Shown here: positions 36,198 through 45,319 of the stretch, one piece after another
Numbering within the stretch: position 1 is the stretch's first letter
How the letters are laid out: each line of letters starts with the position of its first letter
Assembly (NCBI GenBank): GCA_016929415.1
Contig: JAFGIW010000226.1
Location: forward strand, 51,135-115,134
From: Chitinispirillaceae bacterium
Lineage (GTDB): Bacteria > Fibrobacterota > Chitinivibrionia > Chitinivibrionales > Chitinispirillaceae
Direction: 5' to 3'
DNA length: 64,000 nt
Notes under the pieces: generated by a model
What the model was told of the DNA's origin: nothing
The model's database searches: none
The model's input: only the letters and a program-made list of their open reading frames with translations
Made by a program: the position numbers and the translations under genes

Positions 36198-36399
36198 CCG
36201 GGAGTGGACGCGCGGATCCGCCTCACCGAATAACGGTAACCGCGCAGTGCCGCTGCGCCTCCGGTGGCGTGCATACTCTCTTCATCAGCCCGGTTCGCCT
36301 TGTCACCGGTTCTCAAACGTGCTTGTTTTCAGGGTCTGCGGGAGCTGTCTTCATTTTCAACAAAAGAGCGTCATACCTGCTCAAAAGAAACCTGTTGCC

Positions 36400-37503
36400 A
36401 TGATTAAAGTTCTTTTCGAACTTGTTCACGAATATTACTGGCCGGCCATGGAACCTGTCTACGAGGTGCTGGCGAAAGACTCCAACTACGACCTATGGAT
36501 GAAAATCGGTCCGAACCACACAAGATTTCTGGGAATATTTCTGATACCGCAGAAATCGATGATCGAAGCCGGATTTCGCGACAAGGGGATGAAGATTACC
36601 GATACGACCGCGGGATTTGACATCGTGATCTGCGGTGACGCGCTGAAACATCCCGAACGTTACGGCAAAGCGTTCCTGTGCAATGTCGATCATGGTCCAT
36701 GCTTCAAAACCCTCCGCTATCGCAACCTTCTCAGGCAACCCGGAACCCGCTATGTCGTATTTGCCGAGGGCCGCTACCGGATGGAAAAGCTGAAAAAGTA
36801 TGGGCTTGACAAGTTTGAAACCTGTTTCGATGTGGGGCTTCCCAAGCTCGATCCCTTTTTCTGGGGACGGTATTCACGCCGGGAGATCGTCGCAAAGTAC
36901 CATCTCGATCCGGCGAAAAAGATCGTATTGTATGCTCCGACCTACAAGCCGACTTCGATATTTCTTGTCGGCAGGCACCTCTGCTCCCTGCTTCCCGAAT
37001 TCAATGTGATTGTCAAGCTTCATCCCTACAGCTGGAGCGGCAAATATGCGCCCCACCGCCAGCACCGGCTCTTCGAGCGGCTGGCGCGCGAAAACGGGGG
37101 ACTGCACCTGGTCCCGCGGAGCGAACATAATATCATGCCGTATCTGTTCGCCGCTGATACGATGATTTCGGAGGGGTCGAGCGTCATCAACGAATTCCTC
37201 GCCCTGGAGCGCTGCGGGATTATTTTCAACCTCAATGACAGGAAACTGAAGCATTCCGACGGCGATCCGCTGCTGGAGGAAAAAACGACGGACTGGCTCA
37301 AGGATTCGTTTATCCACATCTCAAACGGGGAACAGCTGCTCGCCGCGGTGCGTGAAGCAGTTAATCCCTCGCCGGAGCGCAAGCAATCGATTCGCCGCGA
37401 CTGCCGGTATATTTATTCGTGCAACGACGGTACCTCGTCGCAACGGGTAAAACAGGTCATTGAACAACTGCTCGGCACGCCGCAACCAACAGCGGGTGGC
37501 TGA
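36400..37503 (+). CDS. CDP-glycerol glycerophosphotransferase-like protein
   Basis: A 367-residue protein resembling the TagF/TagB-type transferases that elongate wall or capsule poly(glycerol phosphate). Core motifs: VVFAEGRYRMEKLKKYG, VGLPKLDPFF, KIVLYAPTYKPTS, VIVKLHPYSW and ADTMISEGSSVINEFLAL, i.e. the GT-B fold with nucleotide-binding C-terminal half. In a diderm it may act in O-antigen or capsule decoration. Start uncertain because a longer frame continues upstream to 36106; the ATG at 36400 begins the conserved MIKVLFE. It borders the defence island. Confidence 0.75.
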   Translation: MIKVLFELVHEYYWPAMEPVYEVLAKDSNYDLWMKIGPNHTRFLGIFLIPQKSMIEAGFRDKGMKITDTTAGFDIVICGDALKHPERYGKAFLCNVDHGPCFKTLRYRNLLRQPGTRYVVFAEGRYRMEKLKKYGLDKFETCFDVGLPKLDPFFWGRYSRREIVAKYHLDPAKKIVLYAPTYKPTSIFLVGRHLCSLLPEFNVIVKLHPYSWSGKYAPHRQHRLFERLARENGGLHLVPRSEHNIMPYLFAADTMISEGSSVINEFLALERCGIIFNLNDRKLKHSDGDPLLEEKTTDWLKDSFIHISNGEQLLAAVREAVNPSPERKQSIRRDCRYIYSCNDGTSSQRVKQVIEQLLGTPQPTAGG

Positions 37504-37617
37504 AGGGGTAAACCAAGACAAGTCGAACAATCATTTTTAGGTAGTATTATATCATTCTATCCTCTGATTGCAGCGATTATACAACCGATGATAATCATTG
37601 GAAATCTTGCGTATTAC

Positions 37618-37716
37618 TCACAATTCCCCCCGGAAATCCCGATGAAGCATGGATTGAAATAACGCGTCGAGATTTTTACGGCTGGAGGATTGGGAGGAGG
37701 AGAGGGGGTGGATGGA
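37618..37716 (-). pseudogene. Remnant of an hsdS 3' end
   Basis: On the minus strand this segment encodes S-R-K-N-LDALFQSMLHRDFRGEL and a stop, nearly identical to the last residues of the intact HsdS at 39728 (RENLDALFQSMLHRAFRGEL). The nucleotide match extends from about 37618 to 37716 and is absent beyond. The DUF3037/HipA-like genes lie between the two copies. Confidence 0.85.
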
Positions 37717-37731
37717 AATGGCAGTTGCCGG

Positions 37732-37956
37732 TCAGACCCTTAATAATTTCTTTGTTTTAATAGGGCGTTTAGAAAAATGAGCATCTATCGCTTTATCAAC
37801 TTCAGCGTCTACCCCAACAAATGTGATTCGTTGAATAAAATGAAGCCCCTGCAATAGTGGAGAAACAAATGACTCGGTATCGGTAACATCATCGAAAAAA
37901 ACCGGGGTTGGTTTTGAGTCAATTGATGAAAATTGTGGGTTGTTCTTGTTTTTCAT
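37732..37956 (-). CDS. Small hypothetical protein downstream of the DUF3037 gene
   Basis: A 74-residue ORF (MKNKNNPQFSSIDSKPTPVF...) 65 bp after the DUF3037 stop on the same strand. It ends KTKKLLRV close to the hsdS remnant. A longer start at 37974 is possible. It has no recognised family and may be a fusion of a small gene with flanking sequence; existence as a gene is uncertain. Confidence 0.35.
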   Translation of the reverse strand: MKNKNNPQFSSIDSKPTPVFFDDVTDTESFVSPLLQGLHFIQRITFVGVDAEVDKAIDAHFSKRPIKTKKLLRV

Positions 37957-38020
37957 TCCCATTTCTCCCCACAACTTATAGCATATAAAACATCGTTTTC
38001 ACAAAACCCCTTTTCGGCCA

Positions 38021-38824
38021 TCAATGCGCTTCCGCTTCAACCCGATCGACATATTTCTCGACTTCGGAAGATTCGACAACTTCAATTTCATGATCCATAA
38101 AAATATCATGAATGTTTTTTTCTATTTTTTTGTATCCTGAAATTTGTTCAATAATTGGAATGATTATAATTTTTCGGGCTAAATTGCCATTTTCCATAAC
38201 TTTTTGAATGCTATATCCCTCACCCGCAAGCTCGAATGCTTTATGATACCATTGATCATTGCGAAGTGAGAATTCCGGAAGCTGAATCAGATTCTGTATA
38301 CCGTTTCGGTAAGCATAAGGGAACTCAATGATTTTTTCAACGAAAGGCAACGTGATTTTCTTTTTGGTTTCAATTTTTCCTTCCAAGGATGGCCTGCAGA
38401 AGAGCTGATAAATTTGAGACAGCACCGGATTCTTTTCTTTTAACTTCCTTGATCTTCCGCCGACAAATTCTTTGAACAGGTTTTCCAACTCTTGTAGAGG
38501 ATCTTCCGTCTTTAAAAAACGGGGTACGGTAACCCTTATATCATTAGCACGAGTAGCGATGAATTTATTTAAATCATCGAGAGTCCGGAAATTGCTTTTT
38601 TCCTCAATTAACCGTGCCTGCAACGCCTCTTTTGCCCCATCGATAAGATTAGAATCGAACCCATCTCCAAATATTCTGCGAATTCTATCATTGCCGCTAA
38701 CCAGACGAGTTTCGAGAAACTTTGCATCAGGACAGAAAACTATAACGCCGATATTTGCAACTTCCGCCCGAGCCGGATTGGGACAGAATTGAACGAGACT
38801 GTAATAACCACTATAAAGATTCAT
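38021..38824 (-). CDS. DUF3037 protein, partner of the HipA-like kinase
   Basis: A 267-residue protein. The N-terminus SGYYSLVQFCPNPARAEVANIGVIVFCPD followed by an acidic/Arg helical segment is the DUF3037 pattern. DUF3037 genes are commonly adjacent to HipA_2-type kinase genes; the pair is toxin-antitoxin-like, though I know of no settled mechanism. An AGGAGG site six bases before the ATG at 38824 sets the start, downstream of the kinase stop by 17 bp. Confidence 0.8.
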   Translation of the reverse strand: MNLYSGYYSLVQFCPNPARAEVANIGVIVFCPDAKFLETRLVSGNDRIRRIFGDGFDSNLIDGAKEALQARLIEEKSNFRTLDDLNKFIATRANDIRVTVPRFLKTEDPLQELENLFKEFVGGRSRKLKEKNPVLSQIYQLFCRPSLEGKIETKKKITLPFVEKIIEFPYAYRNGIQNLIQLPEFSLRNDQWYHKAFELAGEGYSIQKVMENGNLARKIIIIPIIEQISGYKKIEKNIHDIFMDHEIEVVESSEVEKYVDRVEAEAH

Positions 38825-38841
38825 GGTTGCCCTCCTATTTA

Positions 38842-39672
38842 TCACTCTATTTTATCATTACTTAAATCAAGCCTGCCTATAATTTCGGAGATCATTCGAT
38901 GTATATTTTCCAATAAAAAAGACAACCTCTCAATTAAGAACTTTTTCAAAGCACTCTTGGTTTCTTTATTTATCTCCCATTGATCCGGGATGAAACTAAT
39001 AATTGCATCGACTGTGGTGCCCGATAGATTTTTTAATTTCGTTAAAGCGCCATCCACGGCTTCATAAGGAATAAAGTTGTGAAATTCCGGAAAAAGGCCA
39101 TAAACATTTTCATCTTTTGTGTTTGAGATGTTTTTAATCAACGGTGAAAGGTCCGCCGGCGCACGAAGGCAATCAGAATGATCAAAAGCAATCAAATCAT
39201 ACTGACCCTTCCCATTTCCCCTCTCATGTAAAAATATATTATCTCTGTTCGCCTTGCGCGAACTGCCTATAGGCGGGTAGCGGTCTTGATTCAAAATTAA
39301 AGTATCAAGAACCACCAATTTCGCAAATACTCCCTTATCCTTAACCTTTTCCAGTTGTTTTATATTGCCTCCCCAGGTAAATCCATCCTCTTTCCGAGTT
39401 ACGAATGCAGGGCCGGGAAGCGCAAAACGGTTATGGCCAAGTGGAATTTCATCACCAGGAGCTACATTCATTATTGCAAAATCAAAGGTATTCAAACCAA
39501 TAAACCGCGCAATCGAGGTGCCGATCCATTCACGTACCAGGGCATGAGGTCCGACTACATTTCCAAGAGGTTTTATAAAAACCTCTCCGGCATCGGTTTG
39601 AACCCTTGCAACGCCGGTACTCGTTTTAAAGCACTCAATGTATCGTTTTATATAGGTTGGTTGCCAAGTCAT
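38842..39672 (-). CDS. HipA-like kinase (HipA_2 type)
   Basis: A 276-residue protein with the HipA_2-type kinase fold: TDAGEVFIKPLGN (ATP-binding strand with Lys), ALVREWIGTSIARFIGLNT, then LVVLDTLILNQDRYP and NIFLHER, equivalent to the catalytic Asp/Asn loop, and FDHSDCLRAP as the metal-binding Asp. HipA kinases phosphorylate translation-linked targets and can induce dormancy. ATG at 39672 was chosen; a TTG at 39681 is an alternative. It is next to DUF3037 and lies just beyond the hsdS stop. Confidence 0.8.
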   Translation of the reverse strand: MTWQPTYIKRYIECFKTSTGVARVQTDAGEVFIKPLGNVVGPHALVREWIGTSIARFIGLNTFDFAIMNVAPGDEIPLGHNRFALPGPAFVTRKEDGFTWGGNIKQLEKVKDKGVFAKLVVLDTLILNQDRYPPIGSSRKANRDNIFLHERGNGKGQYDLIAFDHSDCLRAPADLSPLIKNISNTKDENVYGLFPEFHNFIPYEAVDGALTKLKNLSGTTVDAIISFIPDQWEINKETKSALKKFLIERLSFLLENIHRMISEIIGRLDLSNDKIE

Positions 39673-39727
39673 GGTTTTCAACGGGTCATTCTACAAATAG
39701 TATAATAAGCATTTATTTTTCATATTC

Positions 39728-40894
39728 TCACAACTCCCCCCGAAACGCACGATGAAGCATAGATTGAAATAACGCATCGAGATTTTCACGGCTGGAGGAT
39801 TGGGAGGAGGCGAGGGCGCGGATGGCGGAGCCGCGGGAGGCGAATTCTTGTTGGAGGGGAAGGGGCGGTACTGGTAATAGAATAGCTTGCAGCTCCTTCG
39901 AATTGATATTTGCTTGACCGACAGCACCACGCGCGATTTCTGCTATCCGTTTTTTCATTGAAGGAAGGTTCATAAATGTGGTGAAATGTTGAGGATGTTC
40001 TTCTTCGGTTCGAAAGCGCAATCTTATGAAATAGGATGCGGCAACCGCTTCAAATCGGCCATCCCACAATCCGGTTTTCCCAACCAATTCGCGGCTATTC
40101 GTGCGATTAAACAACACGTCTCCAACCTTCAGCCGCTGCTTCTCAAGTTCAATATCTGGCAACTCGACTGTCTTTAAATTAGTAAGGTCTAAATTCCCAT
40201 CATAGGTAACATTACCCATACGAAGAACAGTAATTCCACGTCCATCCTCATTAGCTTTCTGACTCGTCCCATAGTCACAGGCGGCCATTAATTCTCCAGC
40301 ATTTTTGATCGGCCATCTTTTGGGATTGCTTAATGGATCCCCGAACATCTCCTCAAACAGCGCCGGAATAAGCTCCGCGCTTCTCCTGTCCGCCTGCGCG
40401 CGGAGCTTGCGCAATTCATCCGCTTCGTCAAGAAGGGCGACGATGCGCTCCTGTTCGGGAAGGGGAAGTGGGATATTTAGAAACGCGTCCTGGTTGATAC
40501 GTGGCAAGTTCGCCCCCACCATCAAATTTGAAACGATATCAACAAACACGGGCGAGCGAAGGAAAAATCCTGCGAATGTCACATTTAACAGATTTTGCCG
40601 AGGCTTAAGCACGAAGATATCTGTTGAGCAAATTCCATCTGTTGTCGCAATATAAACTTTGTTAAGGTAGGGCCGGAGTTTGCCATACAGAACCTCTCCA
40701 GACTTAAAAACATTCTTCGTACTTTTGATTCTATATCCAGGAGTTGGTTCATATGGCAGCAATCCGCCAGTGTTGCTCTCTATATTCTCTAAACCGATAT
40801 AATTGAAAGTCGTTGCAGTATATTCAGCTGGCTCGATTCGCTCACGACTGATATCAATTACTTCCCCTAATCGCTTCTCCTCCCACCCCCTCAT
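39728..40894 (-). CDS. hsdS: Type I restriction-modification specificity subunit HsdS
   Basis: A 388-residue HsdS with two target-recognition domains and the central conserved helices: RLGEVIDISRE at the first domain, QERIVALLDEADELRKLRAQADRRSAELIPALFEEMFG as the spacer helix, and LPLQQEFASRGSAIRALASSQSSSRENLDALFQSML at the C-terminal helix. Each domain reads half of the bipartite DNA target. It begins with ATGA overlapping the truncated YhcG frame. Its last ~30 codons are copied at 37618. Confidence 0.9.
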   Translation of the reverse strand: MRGWEEKRLGEVIDISRERIEPAEYTATTFNYIGLENIESNTGGLLPYEPTPGYRIKSTKNVFKSGEVLYGKLRPYLNKVYIATTDGICSTDIFVLKPRQNLLNVTFAGFFLRSPVFVDIVSNLMVGANLPRINQDAFLNIPLPLPEQERIVALLDEADELRKLRAQADRRSAELIPALFEEMFGDPLSNPKRWPIKNAGELMAACDYGTSQKANEDGRGITVLRMGNVTYDGNLDLTNLKTVELPDIELEKQRLKVGDVLFNRTNSRELVGKTGLWDGRFEAVAASYFIRLRFRTEEEHPQHFTTFMNLPSMKKRIAEIARGAVGQANINSKELQAILLPVPPLPLQQEFASRGSAIRALASSQSSSRENLDALFQSMLHRAFRGEL

Positions 40895-41754
40895 CTCTTC
40901 CCGCCTTTACCGCCCCCGGTTCTCCGGTCCCGTCCCTTCCCGTTTTTCACCTTTCCGCTCCCGGTTGTGCTCAGTTCTTTCTCTATTTCTTTAATGCTCG
41001 GCAGGCTTGATTGCAATCCCCTCGGCAATGCGCGTGTCAATTGAAATTCAGAAACTCCGATGGCGGCTTTCATGCCGCGCAGCGCATATTCTGCAAGTAA
41101 TTTGTTTTTGTCCTGACACAATATCAGGCCGATGCTGGAATTGTCCTGTTCGTGACGTAGCTTGTCGTCAACGGCATTCAGATAAAAATTCATCTTGCCG
41201 GCGTATTCGGCCTTGAACGTTCCCGTTTTGAGTTCTATGACAATAAAAGCGCGCAGCCGCAAATGATAGAAAAGCAGGTCGATGAAAAATTCTTCGCCTT
41301 CGACTTCCAACCGCACCTGGCGGCCGACGAACGCAAAACCGACGCCGAGTTCCAGAAGAAATTTTTCGAGGTGCGCCATCAGGCCGATTTCGAGTTCGCG
41401 TTCGTGAAATGGTTTTTCGAGAGTAAGAAAATCAAAAATATAGGGGTCTTTCAGCGTCTGAGCGGCAAGGTCGGATTGCATGGGCGGAAGAGTTCGCGTA
41501 AAGTTGGTCACCGCCTTACCCTGCCGTTGATGGGCCCGGCTTTCTATCATCATTCCAAGGACGTTACGGCTCCATCCGTTTTCTATGGTTTTTTGCATGT
41601 ACCATAGGCGGATGGCGGGGTCCTTGACTTTTTCGATAAGGATGATGTTGTGGAACCAGGGAATTTCCACAATAACCTGATGTAACTCAACCATTGTTGA
41701 ATCGTTGTCCAATTTTGCAGCAGCCTGCTGCAAAATTAGCGGTTCGCCGTATTC
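40891..41754 (-). pseudogene. C-terminal fragment of a YhcG/DUF1016 PDDEXK nuclease
   Basis: From about codon GEPLILQQAAAKL the frame carries a good DUF1016/YhcG domain: LWYMQKTIENGWSRNVL, KDPYIFDFLTLE, ELGVGFAFVGRQVRLEV, FIDLLFYHLRLRAFIVIELKTG (PDDEXK-like core) and SIGLILCQDKNKLLAEYAL. The family is about 350 residues with an N-terminal DUF1016 half, so the first ~70 residues are missing. Upstream, the frame is replaced by hsdM sequence in another frame. The reading frame remains open to an ATG at 41823, so a truncated protein could be made. It overlaps hsdS by 4 bp. Confidence 0.85.
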
Positions 41755-42016
41755 CCCAGGCAAAACGCGACCATTTTCCGGAAAATATCCGTGTATACTT
41801 TTTATCGATCGCGGCAAGCGCATCGTCTTTTTCCGTAAGCAGCCGCAGGAAAAGCAGATAGGAAATCTGCTCGATTGAATCCATCGGGTTGTTCACGCCT
41901 CCGGCCCACAATACGTTCATCAACTGATCGACCTTCCGGCGCAGTCCCGAAGAAAAAAAGTTCGTTCCTGAAATTTGACCGTTTGCGGCAGGCGCACCTT
42001 TGTTTGCAGAATTCAT
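41753..42016 (-). pseudogene. hsdM: N-terminal fragment of hsdM (type I DNA methyltransferase)
   Basis: The first ~88 codons match HsdM: SSGLRRKVDQLMNVLWAGG, MDSIEQISYLLFLRLLTEKD and IFSGKWSRFAWG. The sequence then continues in another frame into a DUF1016 nuclease. All catalytic motifs (SAM-binding, NPPF/Y) of HsdM are absent. The gene order hsdR, hsdM', hsdS is preserved, so this is a deletion and not a misplaced gene. Confidence 0.9.
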
Positions 42017-42036
42017 GCTGATGGTATCCTTTTATC

Positions 42037-44433
42037 TCAAGCTGCAAGGAGTGTTTGACGAATAAGCGACGATTGGCGTAATGCTTCAAAAACCTCGTCC
42101 CGGTGTTCGAAACGTGATAAAGCGGTTATGCCGCCAAGCTGATTGAACTGGGAGGCGGTAAATATGGTCATGTCCCCCTTGAGAAATTGCGATAATGCAT
42201 GAGTGTCCTCAGCGAGCAACTGTGCCGTAGCGTTGACCCATTTCTGTTCGTTGTAACGAAGATCGAAACGCGCCGAAATGGAATCGACGGTATCGTTGAC
42301 AATTTCGTCTTTAGTCGGCAGCGACTTCTTTCCTATTGCATTATAAACAAATGCCGGCGTAGTTGCGGGTACGCCATAGGAAAGGACAAGCTTGTCCGGC
42401 GAATAAAACATTTCCGGTTTGTTGTAGAATCGCTCGTTCACGATCGTTTCAATCGCGTCGTCGTCTTCCGCTTCAATTGCATCCTGAAGCTCCGGTGTTT
42501 TATCGACGAACAATTGTATGTCCCGCTCATAACCGCCGCGAAAGGTCATGACGTCGACCTTCTCGCCGTCCGGCCCTACGATGCGGACCTCCTGGCTTAC
42601 AAGCGTATCGACGCCGGTCCACACGGGTATTTCACGGGGAGGAAACGTGCTGCCGTATTCCGGGGATTCCTCCCGCACACCAGCCTCTGTGACCCGATTG
42701 CCGGTCTTTTTCTTTGCGGCCTCCGCCGGATGCGGCAATTTCAACGGAACGGTATAATCGTAGTTGTCCTCGAAGTAATCCGCGACGGCGCAGAAATCCA
42801 GAAGGAAATATTTCTCTTTTGCATATTCGGTATTGCCGATTTTAAAAGTAAAACGCCGGGTCCCTCTGCCTTTGATCTGAATATACTCCGTCGGTGAAAA
42901 AATCGGCCGCATGAGGCCGATATTGAGCAGGTCCTTGCAATTATACCCCGTGGAAAGCATGTCCACGGACACGGCGATTCTCTCCGTGCGTTTGTACCCT
43001 TCATTAAAATTTTTCCTGAACTCCTTGGCGAGCGAAGCGGCCTCCGGGATGCGTGAAGTAATGGTCAGCGCGATGCCGGGTTGAAGCGTATTAAAAATTT
43101 TCGTCAGATTAGTCGCGTGGGTCTGGTTGACGGCAAAGACTATCGATTTACCCGGGGCGCCGGTTGGATCACGCTGTGCTTCGCGGAGAAACGCTTCGCA
43201 CATGAGCCGGTTGCGGTCCGGGGTGAAAACTTTTCTTTCAAGGTCCCGGATCTTGTAATTGTCCTCCTGCTCGTTGATTACCACGGTCCAGCCGGATTCA
43301 GCCAGCGACTGCGTTGTTATGTTCGACCGAAGATCGAAAATTTTCGGAAGACAGAGAAACGGACCTTCAGGGTCTTTTACCGCGTCAATGATATCATAAC
43401 GGAATGTCGGGAACCCAGGTTTACAGCCGAAATAATGATACGTATCGCGGAGCTGCCGCGCTTCAAGCGCTTTGGGGTTTTCCTGGCCGAGCTGATCGAT
43501 GTTGATGTTTTTCAGATAAGCCTTTGGTGTTGCCGTCAAGCCTATGCGCGTGGCCTGGAAAAACTGAACGACCTCGCGGGCGTCCCCGTAAATGGAACGG
43601 TGGGCTTCATCGTTAATGACCAGGTCAAAGTAAAACGGCGTGAATTCCCGGCGATAGCGGCGGTCGGTCATGAGCGATTGAATCGTGGCGACTACGACCG
43701 ATGAACCGAGCAGTTCACCGCTCCGTCGCGCTGTTTTGTAAATGACCGGCTTGAATTCGGGGAGTACGACGGCAAAATCTTCGATGGTCTGCTTCGCGAG
43801 TTCGATACGGTCGACGATAAAAAGCACCCTTTCCGCATTCCTGGTAATCAAAAAACGACGTATAAGCGCCGCGCAAAGAAGCGTTTTCCCGGTGCCGGTG
43901 GCCATTTCGAGGAGAAACTTTCGCTTGCCTTTTTCATCGAACTGCCGTGCGATTTCATCCATTGAATTGACCTGGTAGCGCCGGAGAATAAGGTCATGCT
44001 TTAAATGGCGAAGATATTCAGGTTTGATAATTTCGGTTTGGAGGGGGCGCGGCGGCTGAAGGTTTTTCAGCCGGAGCCGTTCGATATCCTGTCTCGACGG
44101 CAGCTTCTCTATCCTGTAAGCATCCCGTTGGTCCGCACGCTCATAATTCCAGAACCAGTGTTCACGCCCGTTTGAAAGGATAATAAACGGCGCATTGAGG
44201 TTCTCTGCATATCCCCGCGCCTGTTCCTTTGCATCGTAAGGGTCAAGGTCTTCGCGTTTTGCTTCAAGAACGCACAAGACCCTTCCGGCGCTGTCGAGGA
44301 GCAGGTAGTCCGCCCTGCCGCTGCCGGTATGGTACTCAAACCGGACCTGCCGGTGATCGAGCAGATTCCATTCGCTGTCTTCCAGCGCGTGGTCGATAAG
44401 AACTCGGGAAAATGCTTCGGGATTATTCGGCAT
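42037..44433 (-). CDS. hsdR: Type I restriction enzyme R subunit HsdR
   Basis: A 798-residue HsdR. N-terminal nuclease with ADYLLLDSAGRVLCVLEAKRED (PD-(D/E)XK core, EAK). Motor: LLEMATGTGKTLL (Walker A), VINDEAHRSIYG (DEAH), IGLTATP, VDMLSTGYNCKDLLNIGL and IQIKGRGTRR. The C-terminal domain resembles EcoEI-type HsdR. Restriction needs HsdM and HsdS in the complex; HsdM is only a fragment here. The ribosome site AAGAGG is 13 bases before the ATG. Confidence 0.93.
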   Translation of the reverse strand: MPNNPEAFSRVLIDHALEDSEWNLLDHRQVRFEYHTGSGRADYLLLDSAGRVLCVLEAKREDLDPYDAKEQARGYAENLNAPFIILSNGREHWFWNYERADQRDAYRIEKLPSRQDIERLRLKNLQPPRPLQTEIIKPEYLRHLKHDLILRRYQVNSMDEIARQFDEKGKRKFLLEMATGTGKTLLCAALIRRFLITRNAERVLFIVDRIELAKQTIEDFAVVLPEFKPVIYKTARRSGELLGSSVVVATIQSLMTDRRYRREFTPFYFDLVINDEAHRSIYGDAREVVQFFQATRIGLTATPKAYLKNINIDQLGQENPKALEARQLRDTYHYFGCKPGFPTFRYDIIDAVKDPEGPFLCLPKIFDLRSNITTQSLAESGWTVVINEQEDNYKIRDLERKVFTPDRNRLMCEAFLREAQRDPTGAPGKSIVFAVNQTHATNLTKIFNTLQPGIALTITSRIPEAASLAKEFRKNFNEGYKRTERIAVSVDMLSTGYNCKDLLNIGLMRPIFSPTEYIQIKGRGTRRFTFKIGNTEYAKEKYFLLDFCAVADYFEDNYDYTVPLKLPHPAEAAKKKTGNRVTEAGVREESPEYGSTFPPREIPVWTGVDTLVSQEVRIVGPDGEKVDVMTFRGGYERDIQLFVDKTPELQDAIEAEDDDAIETIVNERFYNKPEMFYSPDKLVLSYGVPATTPAFVYNAIGKKSLPTKDEIVNDTVDSISARFDLRYNEQKWVNATAQLLAEDTHALSQFLKGDMTIFTASQFNQLGGITALSRFEHRDEVFEALRQSSLIRQTLLAA

Positions 44434-45319
44434 TTTGTATTTCAGGCCTCTTTCGAAAAAATAGATAACCGCAAGCCGGGGAATAAAATCTTTGCCGCCG
44501 CGGCGCCGTTATTCACGTCGTAACGTTAACAAGGAGATTGTTAAGACACAAAAAATATAACCGCAACGCTCGGTGCAACGGGATGCATTCGATTTATAAA
44601 AAATCTGCACTTTCTAGACGGTCAGCTTCGACAATGACCTACGGATACAAGACTATTACTGTGGAAAACTCCATTCGAAATACCAAAAAGCCTGAATTAT
44701 CGCTTAAATAGTGAAGGGGAAAGTTGAAAACCATGGTTTTGAGGTTCCCCTACGGAGGGGGAGGTTGGAATCAAGTAGGGGGAAAGTCATATCCGCTGAT
44801 TTCATGTTCCCCCTACGCTGAAATGGCATTGTGAGGTAGTATTTGGCGATTTATTTTAACCCCAGATGCCTTTTCGGTGTCTTCAGGGCAAGGTTTGCGG
44901 AGACCGGTGCGGGTTTTTTCTTTTAACGAAGAACGAACGATCCGGCAGGCTTCGATCCGTTCTTTCGTGACACCGAGCGGGTCGCACCAGTAGCGGCGAG
45001 TCGGTCGGTGGACGATGGATGCATGGTTTGAAATGGCCCGGATAGACCGTTGATCTTGAGTCTCCCTCGCAACCGAGCGGCAGGGGATTGTGCAGTGACA
45101 ATCTTCCGGGCCTTCAGGATAAGGGATTTAAATTTTAAAAATACGGTACTAAAAAACAGTGCTGTACTCTTTGGATCATTCATATTGTACCGCGAAGGTT
45201 TAAAAGTTGGTTTGGTACAGAACATTGGTGGATAATATATATTTTTTAAATATTGTGACTGTAGATAGCACATATATCTCATTAAACTCTTTAATAGCGA
45301 AATTATTCCAGACATTACA
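44434..45319. other. Long non-coding stretch between hsdR and the SIR2 operon
   Basis: No supported gene. Short frames on the minus strand between 44883 and 45399 show no family features and were dropped. A cluster of palindromes lies at 44715-44816. Sequence becomes clearly AT-rich from about 45100, and the last 150 bp probably carry the promoter of the SIR2 operon. Confidence 0.6.
44715..44816. repeat. Nested inverted repeats with CCCC/GGGG arms
   Basis: AGGGGAA (44715-44721) and TTCCCCT (44745-44751) flank a perfect 14-bp palindrome AAAACCATGGTTTT (44727-44740). A second hairpin pairs GTAGGGGGAA (44775-44784) with TTCCCCCTAC (44807-44816). The C-run/G-run style resembles the element at 53229-53298. 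Confidence 0.6.

Noticed and set aside
42199..42897. 232-codon open frame antisense to hsdR
   Set aside because: The HsdR frame shows all motor motifs, so the plus-strand frame is a shadow.
39728..44433. A functional complete type I R-M system
   Set aside because: HsdM is only a fragment of ~88 codons, so the locus here cannot modify or restrict unless another HsdM is provided.
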